This document shows, piece by piece, positions 26,010 through 34,585 of a stretch of DNA of 64,000 bases. Position numbers and translations under genes: made by a program. The DNA lies in contig CAZJKM010000003.1 of NCBI GenBank assembly GCA_964546645.1, forward strand, positions 1 through 64,000, written 5' to 3'. The notes beneath the pieces are model-generated. The model searched no databases. It was not told the origin of the DNA and saw only the letters and a program-made list of their open reading frames with translations. How positions within the stretch are numbered: the first letter of the stretch is position 1; each line of letters starts with the position of its first letter. Source of the stretch: A37T11 sp964546645 (lineage in GTDB: Bacteria > Bacteroidota > Bacteroidia > Sphingobacteriales > Sphingobacteriaceae).

Positions 26010-26017
26010 GATGCAGA

Positions 26018-26049
26018 ACAGCCTGCATGGGCATGCTCATGCAGGCTGT
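26018..26049. terminator. Bidirectional terminator hairpin
   Basis: A perfect 12-bp stem (26018-26029 with 26038-26049; core CAGCCTGCATG/CATGCAGGCTG) and an 8-nt loop. It sits between the convergent genes ending at 26009 (plus) and 26081 (minus). Confidence 0.8.
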
Positions 26050-26080
26050 GTTTGTGAATGCACAGGATAGTCTGGTCTTT

Positions 26081-26611
26081 TTATCGGGCAAGTCTGATTT
26101 CCACCCGGCGATTTAACGCTCTTCCGGATTCTGTATCGTTGGATGCGGTCGGTTGTGTAGCGCCGTACCCTTTGGCGGTCAGCCGGTCTGAGGCAATACC
26201 AGCATTTACCAGATACAGTTTCACGGCGTTCGCGCGATCAACGGATAAAGACATGTTGTAGTCGGCCGTGCCTTCAATGGAGGCGTGTCCGTTAAGTATA
26301 AAACGTGCAGAAGGATCTTTCCGGATCTCCCGGCTGATGCGGTCAAGCACGGCATATGATTCCGTCTTCAGCACACTGGAGTCAAACTCAAACTGGATGT
26401 TACGGAAGTTAAAGTCCGGTTTTTCTTCTGCAGGTGCAGGCGCTGGCCTTTGCGCAACGGGAGCCGGTTGTTGCGGTGGCGGAGGTGCGGGTTGCACTGT
26501 CTCTGTTTCAGCATTCCGCTGTGCAGTGATTTTCTTTGATTTACAGGCCTGGTGTGATAACGCCAACAAGCCTATTACGGCGAAAAGTGAAGAAGTTTTA
26601 ATAATATTCAT
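26081..26611 (-). CDS. OmpA-family outer-membrane protein, peptidoglycan-binding
   Basis: A 176-residue protein. The N-terminus is hydrophobic (SSLFAVIGLLALSHQAC) with a Cys that may be lipidated, although the lipobox (HQAC) is not canonical. Next comes a Pro/Ala-rich linker (residues 40-65), then an OmpA C-terminal domain from about residue 70. That domain has NIQFEFDSSVLK, the peptidoglycan-contacting NGHASIEGTADYN, LSVDRANAVKLYL and NRRVEIRL. The frame extends to 26674, but ATG 26611 gives a proper signal peptide. It probably tethers the outer membrane to the cell wall. Confidence 0.88.
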   Translation of the reverse strand: MNIIKTSSLFAVIGLLALSHQACKSKKITAQRNAETETVQPAPPPPQQPAPVAQRPAPAPAEEKPDFNFRNIQFEFDSSVLKTESYAVLDRISREIRKDPSARFILNGHASIEGTADYNMSLSVDRANAVKLYLVNAGIASDRLTAKGYGATQPTASNDTESGRALNRRVEIRLAR

Positions 26612-26721
26612 TACGTGCAATAAGTTTTTGTAAAAGTAGTAATATTCATTTATAAATGAATAAGTATCTGACAAAAAAACCGTAACGTCACTTTCGGACT
26701 ACAGTTTTTTCCCTAAACCCT

Positions 26722-26729
26722 TACCTTTG
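26722..26729 (+). promoter_or_regulatory. -7 promoter element directly before pnuC (TACCTTTG)
   Basis: TACCTTTG fits TAnnTTTG and ends 7 nt before the ATG at 26736, implying at most a very short leader. Confidence 0.45.
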
Positions 26730-26735
26730 CTGCCT

Positions 26736-27344
26736 ATGACCACATCCGGATTCTTTCAGGAAATCATGGAACAGTTCCGGCAGACGTCCACTTTGGAATG
26801 GTTTGGTACGGTAACGGGATTTACCTGTGTATTCCTTGCTGCCCGCCAACATATTCTGAACTGGCCGGTAAGCATACTGAGTATCATTGCTTTTTCGGTA
26901 TTGTTTTATCAGCATAAGTTATACGGCGATGCGGTGCTGCAGATTTATTTTTTCAGCACAGCAGTATACGGTTGGTACTATTGGGCAAAGCGGGCTGCTG
27001 AAAACAGGAAACCGGTGGTACGGCTGGATGCTGGCTGGATGCTGATGGTTTGCGGAATCATACTGGTATTGTCATTGTTGCTGGGATTCGTGCTGAGCCG
27101 GTTCACCGACAGCGATGTGCCTTTTGCTGATGGCACCTGTACGGCAGTTAGTTTAGTGGCTCAGTTTCTGATGACCCGCAAGGTACTGCAGAACTGGCTG
27201 CTTTGGATCGTGGTGGACATCGCTTATATTCCGCTGTATCTATATAAAGGGTTGGCCCTGACGGCCGTGCTGTACCTGGTGTTTGCCGGAATTGCGTACA
27301 TGGGATACAGAGACTGGAACAGATCATGGAAAAAGATCAGCTGA
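26736..27344 (+). CDS. pnuC: Nicotinamide riboside (vitamin) transporter, PnuC family
   Basis: A 202-residue inner-membrane protein with about seven hydrophobic segments. PnuC-type features include LEWFGTVTGFTCVFLAARQ, NWPVSILSIIAFS, a Trp/Tyr-rich VYGWYYW and NWLLWIVVDIAYIPLY. It takes up nicotinamide riboside by facilitated diffusion with metabolic trapping by a kinase. The next gene overlaps its 3' end by 19 bp and encodes such a kinase, which strengthens the substrate call. The start is ATG at 26736; a TTG three codons earlier lies inside the promoter box. Confidence 0.92.
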   Translation: MTTSGFFQEIMEQFRQTSTLEWFGTVTGFTCVFLAARQHILNWPVSILSIIAFSVLFYQHKLYGDAVLQIYFFSTAVYGWYYWAKRAAENRKPVVRLDAGWMLMVCGIILVLSLLLGFVLSRFTDSDVPFADGTCTAVSLVAQFLMTRKVLQNWLLWIVVDIAYIPLYLYKGLALTAVLYLVFAGIAYMGYRDWNRSWKKIS

Positions 27345-27859
27345 TAAAAATTGCGGTAGTGGGTCCTGAGTCGACCGGAAAATCGGTAACGGCACAGCTG
27401 CTGGCCCAGCACTATGGTACGGTTTGGGTACCTGAGTATGCAAGGGAGTATTGTGCAGGGTTAGCTACGTCACCCACATTACAGGACGAATTGAATATGT
27501 ACTACGGGCAACTGGCGTTGGAGCGTAGTGTGGTACCACTCGCAAAACAGAACCTGCTGATTTGCGACACCACTTTCCTGACGGTAAAAATCTGGAGCGA
27601 TTATATGTTCGGTTGCACACCCCCGCAGGTACTGGAAGGATTGGAAATACACCGCTACGATTTTTATCTGTTGATGGATATCGACCTGCCCTGGGAGGAC
27701 GACCCATTGCGGGATTTTCCGGATAAGCGGGAACATTTTATGGGGGTATGGCACCGGGAATTACGGTCATTGGGGGCTGTATATACAGTTGTCTCCGGCC
27801 TCGGGGAAGAACGTATACAAGCAGCGGTCGCGGCAGTGGACCGGTTTATCAGGCAATAA
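27326..27859 (+). CDS. NadR-like ATPase/ribosylnicotinamide kinase
   Basis: A 177-residue P-loop protein. GPESTGKS at residues 13-20 is the Walker A, WVPEYAREYC is typical of the NadR kinase domain (AAA_28), and LLICDTTFLTVKIWSDYMFG and LLMDIDLPWEDDPLRDFPDKR follow. It lacks the adenylyltransferase domain of full NadR. It would phosphorylate nicotinamide riboside to NMN after PnuC import, feeding NAD salvage. It overlaps pnuC by 19 bp and its own end overlaps the convergent deoR-type gene by 11 bp. Confidence 0.88.
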   Translation: MEKDQLIKIAVVGPESTGKSVTAQLLAQHYGTVWVPEYAREYCAGLATSPTLQDELNMYYGQLALERSVVPLAKQNLLICDTTFLTVKIWSDYMFGCTPPQVLEGLEIHRYDFYLLMDIDLPWEDDPLRDFPDKREHFMGVWHRELRSLGAVYTVVSGLGEERIQAAVAAVDRFIRQ

Positions 27860-28613
27860 TGACTTTAATGCCACGGTCTTCCAGTGCCTTGACGGTGCTT
27901 GGTGGTGCTCCGGCATCTGTTACCACATATTGTACCTGCTCCAGTTCGCATATCTTTCCAATACCACGTTTACCAAATTTGGTACTGTCGGCCAGCACCG
28001 TTACGATCTGCGCCGTGCCGATCATTTTCTGATTGATACGAGCTTCAGTGAGATTGCTGATGGAAAAACCAAAATCAAGATCAATTCCGTCCACACCTAT
28101 AAATAATACACCGCAGGACAGTCCGTCCAGCATATATTCGGCGTAGGAACCCGCGGCGGAAGAGGAGTTCGTACGGATCAATCCACCTAACTGGAGCACT
28201 TCTGTATTCGGACGGTTGCACAATTCCAGGGTCACCTTAACGGCAGGTGTGATAACGGTTAGCGGCTTCTGCGGATGAAGCTGGTGGGCTAATTCGAATA
28301 CGGTGGTGCCTGACCCGATGATAATGGAATCGTTCTGCCCGATCAATTTAGAAGCAGCCTGTCCGATCTTCCGTTTCTGCTCAGCATTGATAGTGGCCTT
28401 CTCCAGAATGGGGCGGTCAATGGTATATGGATTGTTGAGGGAAGCTCCGCCACGGGTAATAAAAATGAGCCCTTTATCTTCCAGGAATTTCAGGTCTTTC
28501 CGGATGGTTACACCTGATACGCCGGTCTGATCAATAAGCTCGGGAATGGTGATCTGTCCCTTTTCTTTCACCCGTTTCAGGATAAATTGGTGGCGCTTGG
28601 TAATATTTTTCAT
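27849..28613 (-). CDS. DeoR/GlpR-family transcriptional regulator
   Basis: A 254-residue repressor-type protein. The N-terminal winged helix-turn-helix covers about residues 5-60 (KGQITIPELIDQTGVSG, VTIRKDLKFLEDKGLI). The C-terminal DeoR sugar-phosphate sensor domain has IGQNDSIIIGSGTT and ends with SGVKALEDRGIKV-like strands. Family members respond to phosphorylated sugars or polyols. It is transcribed away from the SusC-led locus that begins 865 bp upstream, which encodes two FGGY kinases. It is therefore the likely regulator of that locus, although this is inference. Three TTAACGGC words upstream could be operator sites. Confidence 0.92.
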   Translation of the reverse strand: MKNITKRHQFILKRVKEKGQITIPELIDQTGVSGVTIRKDLKFLEDKGLIFITRGGASLNNPYTIDRPILEKATINAEQKRKIGQAASKLIGQNDSIIIGSGTTVFELAHQLHPQKPLTVITPAVKVTLELCNRPNTEVLQLGGLIRTNSSSAAGSYAEYMLDGLSCGVLFIGVDGIDLDFGFSISNLTEARINQKMIGTAQIVTVLADSTKFGKRGIGKICELEQVQYVVTDAGAPPSTVKALEDRGIKVIIA

Positions 28614-29286
28614 CAGAATAAAATTGTTTTATTGACGTATCGTTTGCTCTTTAACGGCGTCAATGAGATCACTTTGCTAAGTTTTAACGGCGATGAAGCT
28701 TGCATGAGTTATACGCTGACAGCAAACTTCATATTTGCTATGCAATGTTACTAGTTTTATTAAATAAATTAACTATTATTTGCTGATTTATTAACGGCTC
28801 ATCGTACATTATATATTAAAAAAGGGATGATCTTTTTTTACTAAGCTGCCTGACGGACAGATAAGGGTATCTGTTTTTTATTGTCAATTTGCCTCCTGCA
28901 AGACAGTACAGATTCCGTATCCTTTTCTTTCCGGTTGAATTTGAGGGATATTGTAAATAAAATAAACAAATTATAACATATGTATTAAATGTAAATAAAC
29001 AAATAATGTTGCCGGCTTGCATATCCCAGCTTGTCTGCCCATTCAGGGGATATGGAACTACTCCTTTTCTTTGCGCTTTAAAATAAACGGGACGCTTTGT
29101 AATCCTTGTATGTTGTTTCTCCTTTTGCGAGACGATGGGGATGTTCAAGGTGCATTTATATGCGATTTAATCCGTTTGTTTCGGCATATAATCGCCTCCG
29201 GTCCGTGTTTTATAAGAACGATTCCTCTGAGAAATGTTAATTAATGTTTAATATAGTATTATTTTTCATTAATATTTTGAATATTA
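28614..29286. promoter_or_regulatory. AT-rich intergenic region between deoR-type gene and SusC locus
   Basis: No convincing gene is seen; the longest frame (28816-29148, minus) has no family features. Visible structure: direct repeats of TTAACGGC at 28651, 28684 and 28791 (the first two 33 bp apart), and an inverted pair AGCAAA (28721-28726)/TTTGCT (28734-28739). Both are placed where a DeoR autoregulatory operator could be. Confidence 0.35.
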
Positions 29287-29302
29287 TTTGGTTAATAATA
29301 TT
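29280..29302. promoter_or_regulatory. Perfect inverted repeat overlapping the -33 box of the SusC promoter
   Basis: AATATTATT (29280-29288) and AATAATATT (29294-29302) are perfect inverted repeats around a 5-nt spacer. The repeat covers the promoter's TTTG, which fits an operator for a repressor, possibly the DeoR-type protein. Confidence 0.4.
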
Positions 29303-29319
29303 TTATTTTATTAAATTTG
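29287..29319 (+). promoter_or_regulatory. Promoter of the SusC-led operon (TTTG-N21-TAAATTTG)
   Basis: TTTG at 29287-29290 and TAAATTTG at 29312-29319 match both Bacteroidota promoter elements. The predicted leader is about 155 nt before the ATG at 29478. Confidence 0.65.
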
Positions 29320-29477
29320 TGTCGTTGTAAACCTTATAAGTATATCAGTAAAAGAAAATTGTGTGCGGATATGTAGTTGATGATACAAATATCGTGTACT
29401 TGTAAGGTGCCTTTCTCTGTATTAATACATTGTTAACATATAAAAATGGAAAATCAATAAAATTAAACTAAGGCAAA

Positions 29478-32400
29478 ATGAGAAGAAAAATTTACTGTTT
29501 ATTTATGTTTATGGTGTTGTCCGCGAGTGTAGCATTCGGACAACAACTGAACGAATTGGGCGGGAAAGTGACAAATGCCACCGGGGAAGCCCTACAGGGG
29601 GTGTCTGTCGTCGTAAAAGATAAGGGGCGTCAGGCATCTACCTCCTCAGATGGTACATTTTCAATACCTGTAAGCAGGGGAGATGTGCTGGTATTCAGTA
29701 TGATTGGGTTTAGAATGCACGAGGAAATTTATCAGTCGCAACAGCGTCTTTCTGTTGTGTTGGAAGAAGTGCTTACTGATCTGGATGAGGTGATTGTCGT
29801 GGGGTACGGGACGATGCGTAAGCGTGACCTGGTAGGTGCGGTAGATCAGATCGGCGGAGAGAAGCTGGCTAACCGGGGGAATATGAATATTGCCCGTTCG
29901 TTGCAGGGGCAGATGCCGGGCCTGAATATCAGCCTGCGCGATGGAAAACCTTCGCGGGGAGCGACGTTAAACCTGCGCGGTACAGGTAGTATAGGTGCTG
30001 GTGGGGGTGCATTGATATTGATTGATGGGGTTGAGGGAGATATGACCGCCCTGAACCCCGATGACGTACAGAGTATCTCCATCTTGAAAGACGCCTCCTC
30101 AGCCGCCATTTATGGCGCGCGTGGTGCATTTGGCGTGGTGCTGATCACCACAAAAAATGCAGCAGTAGGACGACCAAAAATTACGTACAGCGGTGGCATA
30201 TCCGGACATCAGCGGTTGGTCAAAATGGAGGACAACATTGTGGATAATGGCCTGCAGTGGACGGATGGCTGGTATAGCGCTTATATGGAAGGGTTTGACC
30301 TGGGAACTCCCCCTGCCGGGATCAACAACGTGTTTAAGTATAGTACAGCATGGTATAATGAACTGGTGAAACGGGATGCTGACCCGACGTTTGAAAAAAT
30401 GCGGGTTAACAATGCCGGAGAGTACGAATATTTTGGCAATACAAACTGGTTTGATGTGATCTATAAAAACCAGAATATCTCTACAGAACATAATATAAGC
30501 ATGTCCGGTGGGAGCGACCAGGTGAAGTTTTACCTGTCCGGCCGCTATTTTAATCAGGGTGGTATTTATAATGCCGGTAACGAGGAGTATAAACAATATA
30601 ATGTGCGGGCAAAGGGGCAGGTTAAATTAACCCCCCAACTGATCCTGGATAACAATACGGATTTTGCCCGTAAGCAAATTCATCAGCCCATGGTGATGTA
30701 TGACCGGCAGCTGCTGCCCAGGATGCTGGAACACCAGGGCTATCCGATGACTTTGGTAAAAAACCTGGACGGTACGTGGACAGAAGCTGCTGTTTATACA
30801 GGGTGGGCCGGCTTTTTGGAAGGTACGTCTTACCAGAAAAACAGCTCCCTGGATCTGCGTAATACGACCGCGCTTACCTATACCCCCCTGAAGGACGAAT
30901 TGATCTTTAAAGCAGATTTTACCTACTATTATATCCCGGGAAACCGGACCCGGGTAGAAAACATGTATGATTTTTTTACCGGGCCGTCCATCAGGAAATC
31001 CCGGAATACCTTTAGCTCATTGGAGAATTCTGCAACGGCTAATAATTATATTACGGCGAATGCTACCGCTAATTACCTCCCCAAATTCAATAACGACGAT
31101 CATAAACTGAATTTGCTGGTAGGATGGAATATTGAGGAGCGAAAAACAAATAATATCGTTACGTACAGACGGGGGTTGATTTATCCGTCCAAACCGAGCT
31201 TTGCTTTGATGGATGGTGATTTCTATACCGTTGGGCAGTCTGGTACTGAATGGGGTTATGCCGGTGCACTGTTCCGGGCAAATTATAACTATAAAGACCG
31301 GTACCTGGCTGAGGTAAGCGGCCGGTATGATGGATCTTCCAAGTTCCCGGCCAATCAGCAGTGGGGATTTTTTCCATCTGCTTCTGTTGCCTGGAGGTTG
31401 TCTGAAGAGGCATTTATGCAGCCGGCTAAAAGCTGGCTAAATGATATGAAAATTCGCTTGTCAGCCGGTAGCCTGGGGAATGGGAACGTAGATCCTTATT
31501 TATACCTGCCCACGATGACCATACCCAGAAGCTCGCTTATTATTGGTGAGGGGCTGCAGACGTATACCTATGCACCGGCAACAATACCCGAAAGCCTGAC
31601 CTGGGAAAAATCGACCACCTATGATGTGGGCCTCGACCTGACTTTCCTGAATAACCGTCTGCTCTTCATTGGTGATTATTATGAACGATACACAACCGAC
31701 ATGTTCACCGTTGGGCCCACTGTTCCGGCGGTTTTTGGGGCAGCTGTGCCAAGAGGCAACAACGCAGACCTGAAGACAAAGGGATGGGAGTTGTCACTGG
31801 AATGGAAAGATAATCACGTGGTGTCTGGTAAACCATTTTCGTATGCGGTTAAGGGAATGCTTTGGGACAGCCGGAGCTGGGTTACAAAATTTAATAACCC
31901 AACCAAATTGCTGTCTACCTATTACGAAGGGATGGAACTGGGGGAAATCTGGGGCTACCGGATAGAGGGTCTGTTCAGAGATCAGGAAGAAATCAATGCG
32001 CATGTGGATCAGTCGCGGATAGTGGTATCAAGCAGTAATATACTGAAACCGGGGGATATGAAGTTTTCGGATTTGAATGGAGATCTGCAGATTACACAGG
32101 GTGATAATACCGTTGATAACCCGGGCGACCGGACCGTTATCGGAAACGAGCTGGCGCGATATCAGTTCGGGTTTAATACCAATATAAACTGGAATAGAAT
32201 AGGCATCAGCGCATTTTTCCAGGGTGTTGGCAAGCGTGACTGGTATCCGGAGAAAGAATCAGCCTATTTCTGGGGACAGTATAACAGGCCCTATAGTTAT
32301 ATGCTGCAAATGCACACCGGTGATAATGTATGGACGGAAGAAAATCAGAATGCAGATGCTTACTGGCCTCGTTACCGCGGGTATTTGGCTTTGAATGCTA

Positions 32401-32711
32401 ACAGGAGTATGACCGTCGTCAACGACCGCTTTTTGCAGAATGTAGCATACGTACGGCTGAAAAGCCTGCAGGTAGACTATGCGTTCAGTAACCGGATTTG
32501 CTCAAAACTGGGTATGCAGATGTTCCGTGTTTATGTCTCAGGGGAAAACCTGTTTACATGGTCTCCCATGTATAGGATTACAAAAAACTTCGATCCGGAG
32601 GTGATTGAAGCGGGTGATACCGATTTCCGCTCGACCGCGGGGACAGATGGGGATGGTTATGGATATCCTATGCAGAACACGTATACACTGGGAATAAATA
32701 TCACTTTTTAA
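29478..32711 (+). CDS. SusC/RagA-family TonB-dependent outer-membrane transporter
   Basis: A 1077-residue transporter. It has a signal peptide (to AFGQ, about residue 22), a carboxypeptidase-D-like N-terminal domain (about 25-95, GEALQGVSVVVKDKG), the SusC signature VIVVGYGTMRKRDLVGAV, a plug domain (about 105-230, ending GARGAFGVVLITTK), and then a large beta barrel to the C-terminal Phe (YTLGINITF). It imports a bulky ligand through the outer membrane with the SusD partner that starts immediately after its stop codon. It leads the 29.5-41 kb gene series. The substrate cannot be read from sequence. Confidence 0.96.
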   Translation: MRRKIYCLFMFMVLSASVAFGQQLNELGGKVTNATGEALQGVSVVVKDKGRQASTSSDGTFSIPVSRGDVLVFSMIGFRMHEEIYQSQQRLSVVLEEVLTDLDEVIVVGYGTMRKRDLVGAVDQIGGEKLANRGNMNIARSLQGQMPGLNISLRDGKPSRGATLNLRGTGSIGAGGGALILIDGVEGDMTALNPDDVQSISILKDASSAAIYGARGAFGVVLITTKNAAVGRPKITYSGGISGHQRLVKMEDNIVDNGLQWTDGWYSAYMEGFDLGTPPAGINNVFKYSTAWYNELVKRDADPTFEKMRVNNAGEYEYFGNTNWFDVIYKNQNISTEHNISMSGGSDQVKFYLSGRYFNQGGIYNAGNEEYKQYNVRAKGQVKLTPQLILDNNTDFARKQIHQPMVMYDRQLLPRMLEHQGYPMTLVKNLDGTWTEAAVYTGWAGFLEGTSYQKNSSLDLRNTTALTYTPLKDELIFKADFTYYYIPGNRTRVENMYDFFTGPSIRKSRNTFSSLENSATANNYITANATANYLPKFNNDDHKLNLLVGWNIEERKTNNIVTYRRGLIYPSKPSFALMDGDFYTVGQSGTEWGYAGALFRANYNYKDRYLAEVSGRYDGSSKFPANQQWGFFPSASVAWRLSEEAFMQPAKSWLNDMKIRLSAGSLGNGNVDPYLYLPTMTIPRSSLIIGEGLQTYTYAPATIPESLTWEKSTTYDVGLDLTFLNNRLLFIGDYYERYTTDMFTVGPTVPAVFGAAVPRGNNADLKTKGWELSLEWKDNHVVSGKPFSYAVKGMLWDSRSWVTKFNNPTKLLSTYYEGMELGEIWGYRIEGLFRDQEEINAHVDQSRIVVSSSNILKPGDMKFSDLNGDLQITQGDNTVDNPGDRTVIGNELARYQFGFNTNINWNRIGISAFFQGVGKRDWYPEKESAYFWGQYNRPYSYMLQMHTGDNVWTEENQNADAYWPRYRGYLALNANRSMTVVNDRFLQNVAYVRLKSLQVDYAFSNRICSKLGMQMFRVYVSGENLFTWSPMYRITKNFDPEVIEAGDTDFRSTAGTDGDGYGYPMQNTYTLGINITF

Positions 32712-34544
32712 ATGATGGATAAGAAGACTTTAATGCGAAAAGCGATGAGAAGAGTTTATATATTGGCAACGAGCGCCTGTGTGCTGGCCTCGCTTGCTTC
32801 ATGCGAAAAATTCCTGAGCCGTGATCCTGAAAATCAAATCGGCTCCGTGGAGTTTATGAAAACAGAAAGCGACCTGGCGATATATGCAAATGGCTTTATA
32901 CAACGGCGTATGCCGGACGAGGAGACACTGGCTTGGGGTGACCAGTACAGCGACAATATTGCTACCAGATCGTCTACGACATTCCTCATCGGGAACAACT
33001 GGACGGCCGATGAACAGGGTGGTTGGGGTGCCGGTGCCACCGGTAAGTGGGCTGAACTGCGGGATGCAAATTATTTCCTGGGCAACCTGCCAAAAGCAAA
33101 GGAAAATGTTTCTGATGCTACTTACCGTCATTACGAAGGGGTCGGCCGGTTTTGGAGAGCTTATTTTTACTATAGCATGGTGCAGACTTTCGGGGACGTG
33201 CCCTGGTATGATTCAGAGATTGACGTAAATAATACAGAACAACTGTATAAACCGCGCGATTCCCGTGCATTTGTAATGGACAAGGTGCTTGAAGATCTCA
33301 ATTTCGCTGTTCAGAATTGTTCAGACGAGGCAAAGTATGTCAGGACTTCGACGATGATCAGCCGTTGGGTAGCGCTGGCTTTCAAAGCAAGGGTATGCTT
33401 GTTTGAAGGAACGTACAGAAAATACCACACCGATTTGGGTCTGCAGGGCTCGGCGGAAGTTTTCTTACGGGAAGCCGTTAGTGCGGCCGAAGAGCTGATG
33501 ACCAGAGGGCCGTATGCACTGGTAAATAGTCCGGCGAACGTAAAAACCCAGTACCGATCATTGTTTACTGCTGAAAACCTGAATGAAACCGAGGTAATCC
33601 TGGGTGTGGCTTTTAAGAAAGATGTGCGGATGCACTCTATTACCTGGAAGCTGTTCTCCGGATCGTTCGGCAACAACTGGTCCTTAACACAGCCTTTCGT
33701 AAATCAGTACCTCATGCTGGATGGCAGCCGGTTTACCGATCAGGCGGATTATGATAAAAAGACATATCAGCAGGTGTTTGAAAACAGGGATTATCGCTTG
33801 CAGCAAACGGTAGTGTCACCTGAATATACCCGCCGGATCAGTGGGTCAGCAAGAAAAGATGCACCCAACTTCGCATTGACATCTACAGGGTACCAGCCAA
33901 TAAAATGGGCTATTGACGACGATGTGCATGTTGGCCTGGCCACGTCCAATAATTCGGTGCCGATGTTTCGTTTTGCTGAGGTATTGCTGAATTATGCGGA
34001 AGCAAAGGCTGAGTTGGGAGAATTTACTGAAACGGATTGGAACCGGACTATCAGACCATTGAGGGAACGGGCAGGTGTCATTGGGACGGCCCCGGCAAAT
34101 TACGATCCGTACATGGCTTCGTATTTCCTGAACCAGACAACTGATAAATGGATCCTCGAGATACGCCGGGAAAGAGGGATTGAACTGGTATTGGAGAACA
34201 TACGTTACCACGATATTATGCGTTGGAAGATGGGAGCATTAATTGAGCGGACCTGGCAGGGTATTTATATTCCGCAAAAAGGCACTCCGTATGATCTCAA
34301 CAATGACGGAGTGTTTGATGTGGCTGTGGTGGACGCCGAGCCCCCTGCCAATCAACGTGTTCCGGGTGTGGTGTATGTAGTGACCGGTTCCGGATACCGC
34401 CTTTCGGAAGGTAACAGTGGCAATCTCGAGTTTGGTTTTAACCAGGGCAGGCTTTGGCTGGATAAGAAATATCTGCGCCCGGTACCGAGCGCGGCGATCC
34501 AGGTTAACCCGGCTTTGCTTCCGCAAAATCCGGGATGGGAATAA
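32712..34544 (+). CDS. SusD/RagB-family outer-membrane substrate-binding lipoprotein
   Basis: A 610-residue lipoprotein with a long N-terminus ending in a lipobox (LASLASC, Cys about residue 31). The SusD fold shows as FWRAYFYYSMVQTFGDVPWY (TPR-like helical part), AEVLLNYAEAKAELG, and the late RRERGIELVLENIRYHDIMRWK motif found in nearly all SusD proteins. It forms the lid of the SusC transporter, whose stop codon abuts its start. The ligand is unknown; two in-frame ATGs open the gene (32712 and 32715). Confidence 0.96.
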   Translation: MMDKKTLMRKAMRRVYILATSACVLASLASCEKFLSRDPENQIGSVEFMKTESDLAIYANGFIQRRMPDEETLAWGDQYSDNIATRSSTTFLIGNNWTADEQGGWGAGATGKWAELRDANYFLGNLPKAKENVSDATYRHYEGVGRFWRAYFYYSMVQTFGDVPWYDSEIDVNNTEQLYKPRDSRAFVMDKVLEDLNFAVQNCSDEAKYVRTSTMISRWVALAFKARVCLFEGTYRKYHTDLGLQGSAEVFLREAVSAAEELMTRGPYALVNSPANVKTQYRSLFTAENLNETEVILGVAFKKDVRMHSITWKLFSGSFGNNWSLTQPFVNQYLMLDGSRFTDQADYDKKTYQQVFENRDYRLQQTVVSPEYTRRISGSARKDAPNFALTSTGYQPIKWAIDDDVHVGLATSNNSVPMFRFAEVLLNYAEAKAELGEFTETDWNRTIRPLRERAGVIGTAPANYDPYMASYFLNQTTDKWILEIRRERGIELVLENIRYHDIMRWKMGALIERTWQGIYIPQKGTPYDLNNDGVFDVAVVDAEPPANQRVPGVVYVVTGSGYRLSEGNSGNLEFGFNQGRLWLDKKYLRPVPSAAIQVNPALLPQNPGWE

Positions 34545-34585
34545 AAAGAATCACAATTATGACGTCGTTATAAACAGAAAAGAAA

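Noticed and set aside
28816..29148. 110-codon minus-strand frame in the AT-rich gap before the SusC locus
   Set aside because: No family features, no promoter or ribosome site, and composition like the surrounding non-coding DNA.
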